64,000 bases of DNA from Bacillus thermotolerans. Lineage in GTDB: Bacteria > Bacillota > Bacilli > Bacillales > Domibacillaceae. Position numbers and translations under genes: made by a program. A model generated the notes under the pieces. It worked only from the letters and a program-made list of their open reading frames with translations, did no database searches and had not been told where the DNA came from. This document shows positions 60,861 to 64,000 of this stretch, piece after piece. Every line of letters begins with the position of its first letter. The first letter of the stretch is position 1. The stretch lies in assembly GCF_000812025.2 (NCBI RefSeq), contig NZ_JWJE02000005.1, positions 62,001-126,000 of the forward strand, in the 5' to 3' direction.

Positions 60861-61715
60861 TCAAATGTATTTGTTGTTAAACTTTTCAGTATGGTCTATT
60901 GTGATTACACGATCAATACTGCCCTTTAATTGAAGAACCCTGAACAGAATACGATCGCTATGTTCCACATGCACATACAACAGCAAGCGATCGGCCTTCC
61001 TCTCCGTATACAATACCTCATCCCATTGCTTCACACGGGATTCATCTATTTGTTTTACTTCCAATAACTTAATGGGTTCTCTTTTCGTAAGATCAGCCTT
61101 TGCAATAAAACCCTTATCCAAATAATAAGCCGTTTCTATGATTGGCTTAAAAACAGTAGACTCATGATAGGTTAACAGGATACTTGTGCCCTGTTCCTTC
61201 AGTTCTTTTATTACTGCAAGCAATTCTTTCTGAGCATGAAGATCAAGACCTGACACAGGCTCATCAAGAATAAGCAGCTCTGGTGTTTGTAATATGGCCT
61301 GAATAATACCGACTTTCTGGATGTTTCCTTTTGACAAATTCATAATCCGTTGACGATTCCACTTATCCAACTGAAAGCGCTGAAGAAAATGGGCAATTGT
61401 CTTTTTAAGCTCAGCGTCAGGAATCCCGCTAACCTTTCCTACATAACTTAAATATTCACCGGGAGTAAAACGAAGATGTTTAGGAAACCTTTCAGGAATG
61501 TAGCCAATCTTAAGCCCCTTACTAAAGTACGTGATTTTTCCCGAACTAGGCCGTTCTAGACCCGCTACTATACGCAATATTGTACTCTTTCCCGCACCAT
61601 TTCCTCCCAAAATGGCAGTGACTTGATTCTTAAAAATAGTAAAAGAGACATCGTGCAGGATGCTTTTATTGGCGTATGCTTTGCTGATATGCTCAAGCTC
61701 CACAAGCCGATTCAT
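60861..61715 (-). CDS. ABC transporter ATP-binding protein
   Basis: This 284-residue ATPase has Walker A GGNGAGKST, the signature NLSKGNIQKVGI (a variant of LSGGQ), Walker B LLILDEPVSGLD and H-loop LTYHES. The C-terminal 80 residues form an extra domain common in ABC-2 exporters of the DrrA/NatA type. GGAGG precedes the ATG. It forms a two-gene operon with the permease; a palindrome in the promoter region (61814-61830) may control it. Confidence 0.92.
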   Translation of the reverse strand: MNRLVELEHISKAYANKSILHDVSFTIFKNQVTAILGGNGAGKSTILRIVAGLERPSSGKITYFSKGLKIGYIPERFPKHLRFTPGEYLSYVGKVSGIPDAELKKTIAHFLQRFQLDKWNRQRIMNLSKGNIQKVGIIQAILQTPELLILDEPVSGLDLHAQKELLAVIKELKEQGTSILLTYHESTVFKPIIETAYYLDKGFIAKADLTKREPIKLLEVKQIDESRVKQWDEVLYTERKADRLLLYVHVEHSDRILFRVLQLKGSIDRVITIDHTEKFNNKYI

Positions 61716-61813
61716 AAAGTCCTCCTTTCTTTTGCTTTACGGTGTTTGAAAAACTGTATGTTTTTAATTGTAGAGGCAGCAGGTTCATTACAAAAAACTG
61801 GAGTCAAATTCAT

Positions 61814-61830
61814 AATAGGATATTCCTATT
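61814..61830. promoter_or_regulatory. Palindrome in the ABC operon promoter region
   Basis: AATAGGA-TAT-TCCTATT lies next to a minus-strand TATAAAAT that may be the -10 of the ABC operon. It is a candidate operator. Confidence 0.4.
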
Positions 61831-61936
61831 TTATAGTATGGATCAGGCAAATAACAGTCTAATAGCAGCCGCATGGATTTCTTTCGTTAAAATGTTTACT
61901 TCGTTAAAACATTCACCTATTATTTTATAGGTGCTT

Positions 61937-62101
61937 ATGATTAAGAGAATTTCAACTGAGCTACTTAAAGTGTCGAGCGCTGCAGAAAGACCTGGCTTAG
62001 AAAAAGAAATGGTGCAATGGCTGGCAGCAAGTAAAGGTGAAAGTATACTTATTGCCGGCATACTTGCTGGTGAATGGAAGAAAATCATAAATTTTTTATG
62101 A
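61937..62101 (+). CDS. Possible small protein (54 aa), unknown
   Basis: The frame starts MIKRISTELLKVSS and ends GEWKKIINFL. It has an amphipathic, codon-like pattern and a plausible internal helix, unlike the random frames nearby. The ribosome-binding site is weak (AGGTG 4 bases before the ATG, within a palindrome). It could be a small gene or the fragment of a decayed one. No family is recognised. Confidence 0.35.
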   Translation: MIKRISTELLKVSSAAERPGLEKEMVQWLAASKGESILIAGILAGEWKKIINFL

Positions 62102-62682
62102 CACTCCTTCTTTTCGCCGGGTCGATATTAACACTTGTTGACGTTTTATACGCTTGGCCCACCATTGCTGCTTAAAGGAGATTTAGCACAATAACGATCA
62201 CATCCGCTTGCTAAGTCATCAAAAGAGAAAAGATATTAATTGTTTAAATACTTTATGTGAAAGACGGCTATCAAACTCCCAATTATTGATATGGAAGGCT
62301 GCAAAATACTTGTAAAACCTTAATTAAAGTTCTTGTGGGGGACCGGGGAAGGAAATAGAATATAATTTCGGGCGCTTTATTCCTCTTATAAGTTAGGTTG
62401 GAGCCAAACAGAAGAACCTCGGAATGAGTCTGCTTCTACTATTCTGGGCTCCATTCATATTTAAAAAACACGGCGAATTTAGAACAGTCCCTCTTCTTGG
62501 GCAAAAACATCGGTCCACATCTTACAGAGTGAAACTTTTCTGACACTCGGCAAAATTAATTTGTCACCAATAAAGATCACCCTGTGTATTTTGACTGTAA
62601 AAGATATGCTGCATTACTAACGATGCTGGCAAACAACAATTTCATTAGTAACCATTGATTCTTATATATAGGAGGCTTTCGC

Positions 62683-63780
62683 ATGGCGAATGATATAATT
62701 ATCCGTTTTGATAACGTGACAAAAACTTACAACAGCAACACGACGGTGTTAAAAGGCGTTAGCTTCGAGCTTGAACGAGGAAAGTTTTATACGTTACTTG
62801 GTCCTTCAGGCTGCGGGAAAACGACAATTTTGCGCCTTATTGCCGGATTCGACACTCCGACAACAGGCGATGTATTTATTAACGGAAAACGCGTAAATGA
62901 CGTGCCAGCAAACGAGCGCCAAGTAAACACTGTATTTCAAGACTACGCCCTATTCCCTCATCTAAACGTATTTGAAAATGTTGCATTCGGCCTGCGCATT
63001 AAAAAAATAAAAGAAGCTGAAATTAAAGTGAGAGTAGCGGAGGCGTTAAATTTCGTAAACTTAACAGGTTATGAAAACCGTGAAATTGCAGAAATGTCAG
63101 GTGGTCAGCGTCAACGTGTGGCGATCGCGCGCGCCATTGTTAACGATCCGGAAGTCATTTTGCTCGACGAGCCGCTATCGGCACTTGACTTGAAGTTACG
63201 TACAGAAATGCAGTATGAGCTGCGCGAGCTGCAGCAGCGCCTTGGTAAAACATTTATTTTCGTTACGCATGACCAAGAGGAAGCGTTAGCAATGAGTGAC
63301 GAAATTTTTGTCTTAAACGAAGGAAACATCCAACAATCCGGTACGCCAGTTGATATTTACGATGAGCCGATTAACCGCTTCGTTGCAGACTTTATCGGGG
63401 AATCAAACATCGTTAACGGCATCATGCTTGAAGACTATAAAGTTCAATTTGCCGGTGAAGTGTTTGACTGTGTTGACGGCGGTATGAAGCCGAACGAAAA
63501 AATCGATGTTGTCATTCGCCCAGAAGACTTACATGTCACAACGCCAGAAGCAGGTAAAATTATCGTGCGCGTCGATACGCAGCTGTTCCGCGGCGTGCAC
63601 TACGAATTATCAACATATGATGAGGATGGCAATGAGTGGCTTGTACACTCACTGAAACGGGCTGAAGTAGGTGCACAAGTAGGTCTTGATTTCGAGCCAG
63701 AGGCAATTCACATTATGCGTCTAAATGAAACGGAAGAAGAATTTGACGCGCGCTTAGAGGCATACACGAATGAAGTTTAA
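62683..63780 (+). CDS. potA: Spermidine/putrescine ABC transporter ATP-binding protein PotA
   Basis: This 365-residue importer ATPase has Walker [11 protein letters not shown]-loop [11 protein letters not shown], signature [14 protein letters not shown], Walker [13 protein letters not shown] and H-loop [10 protein letters not shown]. The C-terminal TOBE domain starts near residue 275 ([10 protein letters not shown]). The sequence is typical of PotA in the polyamine uptake system PotABCD. AGGAGG precedes the ATG. The reading frame overlaps potB by 11 bases. Codon choice (many GCG, CGC and ACG) differs from neighbouring operons. Confidence 0.95.
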   Translation: MANDIIIRFDNVTKTYNSNTTVLKGVSFELERGKFYTLLGPSGCGKTTILRLIAGFDTPTTGDVFINGKRVNDVPANERQVNTVFQDYALFPHLNVFENVAFGLRIKKIKEAEIKVRVAEALNFVNLTGYENREIAEMSGGQRQRVAIARAIVNDPEVILLDEPLSALDLKLRTEMQYELRELQQRLGKTFIFVTHDQEEALAMSDEIFVLNEGNIQQSGTPVDIYDEPINRFVADFIGESNIVNGIMLEDYKVQFAGEVFDCVDGGMKPNEKIDVVIRPEDLHVTTPEAGKIIVRVDTQLFRGVHYELSTYDEDGNEWLVHSLKRAEVGAQVGLDFEPEAIHIMRLNETEEEFDARLEAYTNEV

Positions 63781-64000
63781 ATCAAAAGCATCGCTCATCC
63801 CATATTTATTATGGGTTGCCCTCTTCGTTATTGCACCGATCGGGCTCATTTTATACTATTCTATGCTCGATTTAAACGGAGACTTTACACTGGCTAACTA
63901 TCAAAACTTCTTTACGCCAGCTTACTTAACGATGACGTTAACGAGCTTTTGGTATGCGTTTTTAATTACTTTCTTTACGCTAGTAATCTCTTATCCAACG
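63770..64000 (+). CDS. potB: Spermidine/putrescine ABC transporter permease PotB (partial)
   Basis: The first 77 codons of an inner-membrane permease are present before the window ends: a short basic start ([12 protein letters not shown]), a first membrane helix ([19 protein letters not shown]), an external stretch '[21 protein letters not shown]' typical of PotB, and the start of a second helix. The ATG at 63770 overlaps the potA 3' end by 11 bases, indicating coupled translation. It is expected to continue into potC and potD. Confidence 0.92.
   Translation, partial: MKFKSKASLIPYLLWVALFVIAPIGLILYYSMLDLNGDFTLANYQNFFTPAYLTMTLTSFWYAFLITFFTLVISYPT

Larger units (their letters stand above)
61716..62682. 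other. About 970 bp with little coding content
   Basis: The stretch contains the leftward ABC promoter region, a possible small gene at 61937-62101 and several small palindromes (AATAGGA-TAT-TCCTATT; CACCTAT-TATTTT-ATAGGTG at 61914-61933). From 62102 to 62660 no gene, RNA or clear promoter was recognised. It is one of the longest gene-poor stretches in the window and marks a change in sequence style before the pot genes. Confidence 0.5.

Noticed and set aside
62154..62171. TGGCCCACCATTGCT ahead of potA as a second sigma-54 promoter
   Set aside because: The GG to GC distance is 9 bases instead of the strictly required 10, and it lies about 500 bases before the gene.

Overview
The window reads as chromosomal DNA of an endospore-forming Bacillaceae (Bacillus sensu lato). 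Gene starts carry strong AGGAGG-type ribosome-binding sites with frequent GTG/TTG starts, and rho-independent terminators are short and abundant. Many proteins match Bacillus families closely (YkkC/YkkD, EbrA/EbrB, BmrA, YdgG/YdgH, YhfP, YtoQ, UvrX with a YolD protein, YmcC/PksA). A complete ectABCD operon points to a salt-tolerant species. A near-perfect parS site at 45413-45428 suggests the window lies in the origin-proximal part of the chromosome. No tRNA, rRNA, CRISPR array, insertion sequence or prophage was seen.

Layout. 1-5.7 kb: a TAXI-type TRAP transporter (permease cut by the window edge, plus binding protein), preceded by a two-component system. Its kinase has an extracellular solute-binding domain, and its regulator is of the NtrC class. 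A textbook -24/-12 (sigma-54) promoter lies in front of the binding-protein gene. 5.8-9.4 kb: a YmcC-like membrane protein and a divergent TetR regulator with palindromic operators, then a lipoprotein/TcaA-like pair. 9.5-18.1 kb: a XylR_N/V4R-STAS sensor, a YjiH-type transporter, a multi-PAS kinase, an MFS exporter, a PadR-ChrA chromate operon and a small protein kinase. 18.4-26.4 kb: an orphan ABC binding protein, a YhfK-like NAD(P)-binding protein, the guanidine exporter ykkCD behind a guanidine-I riboswitch, a cation diffusion facilitator, an AIM24 protein, a quinone-stress pair (WrbA and a ring-cleaving dioxygenase) and a Bcr/CflA exporter. 26.5-32.5 kb: an orphan LacI regulator followed by paired operators with no target gene, the MarR/MMPL pair and a MetE-like methyltransferase.

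32.7-45.9 kb: a MEDS protein, an alpha-carbonic anhydrase lipoprotein, a LexA-controlled yolD-uvrX operon, an M20 amidohydrolase and a second quinone-stress operon (MhqD-like hydrolase, flavin reductase, dioxygenase) divergent from a MerR/TipAS regulator. These are followed by trhO, an MFS protein, murB, an alkyltransferase-like protein and parS. 46-50.5 kb: a DJ-1/PfpI protein behind a probable sigma-B promoter, small conserved proteins, a TatD-family hydrolase and an MFS exporter. 50.6-53.8 kb: ectD-ectC-ectB-ectA on the minus strand. 54.4-64 kb: brnQ, a small lipoprotein, ebrAB, bmrA, yhfP, a small ABC transporter pair, a gene-poor 1-kb stretch and the start of a pot (spermidine/putrescine) operon.

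The common theme is stress and detoxification: about a dozen exporters, quinone/electrophile defence, chromate and guanidine export, SOS mutagenesis, and osmoprotection by ectoine and hydroxyectoine. Several loci carry readable control sites (sigma-54, sigma-B, LexA, an MhqR-like box, a TetR operator, a MarR operator over its own promoter, a guanidine-I riboswitch), so much of the regulatory logic can be proposed directly from sequence.
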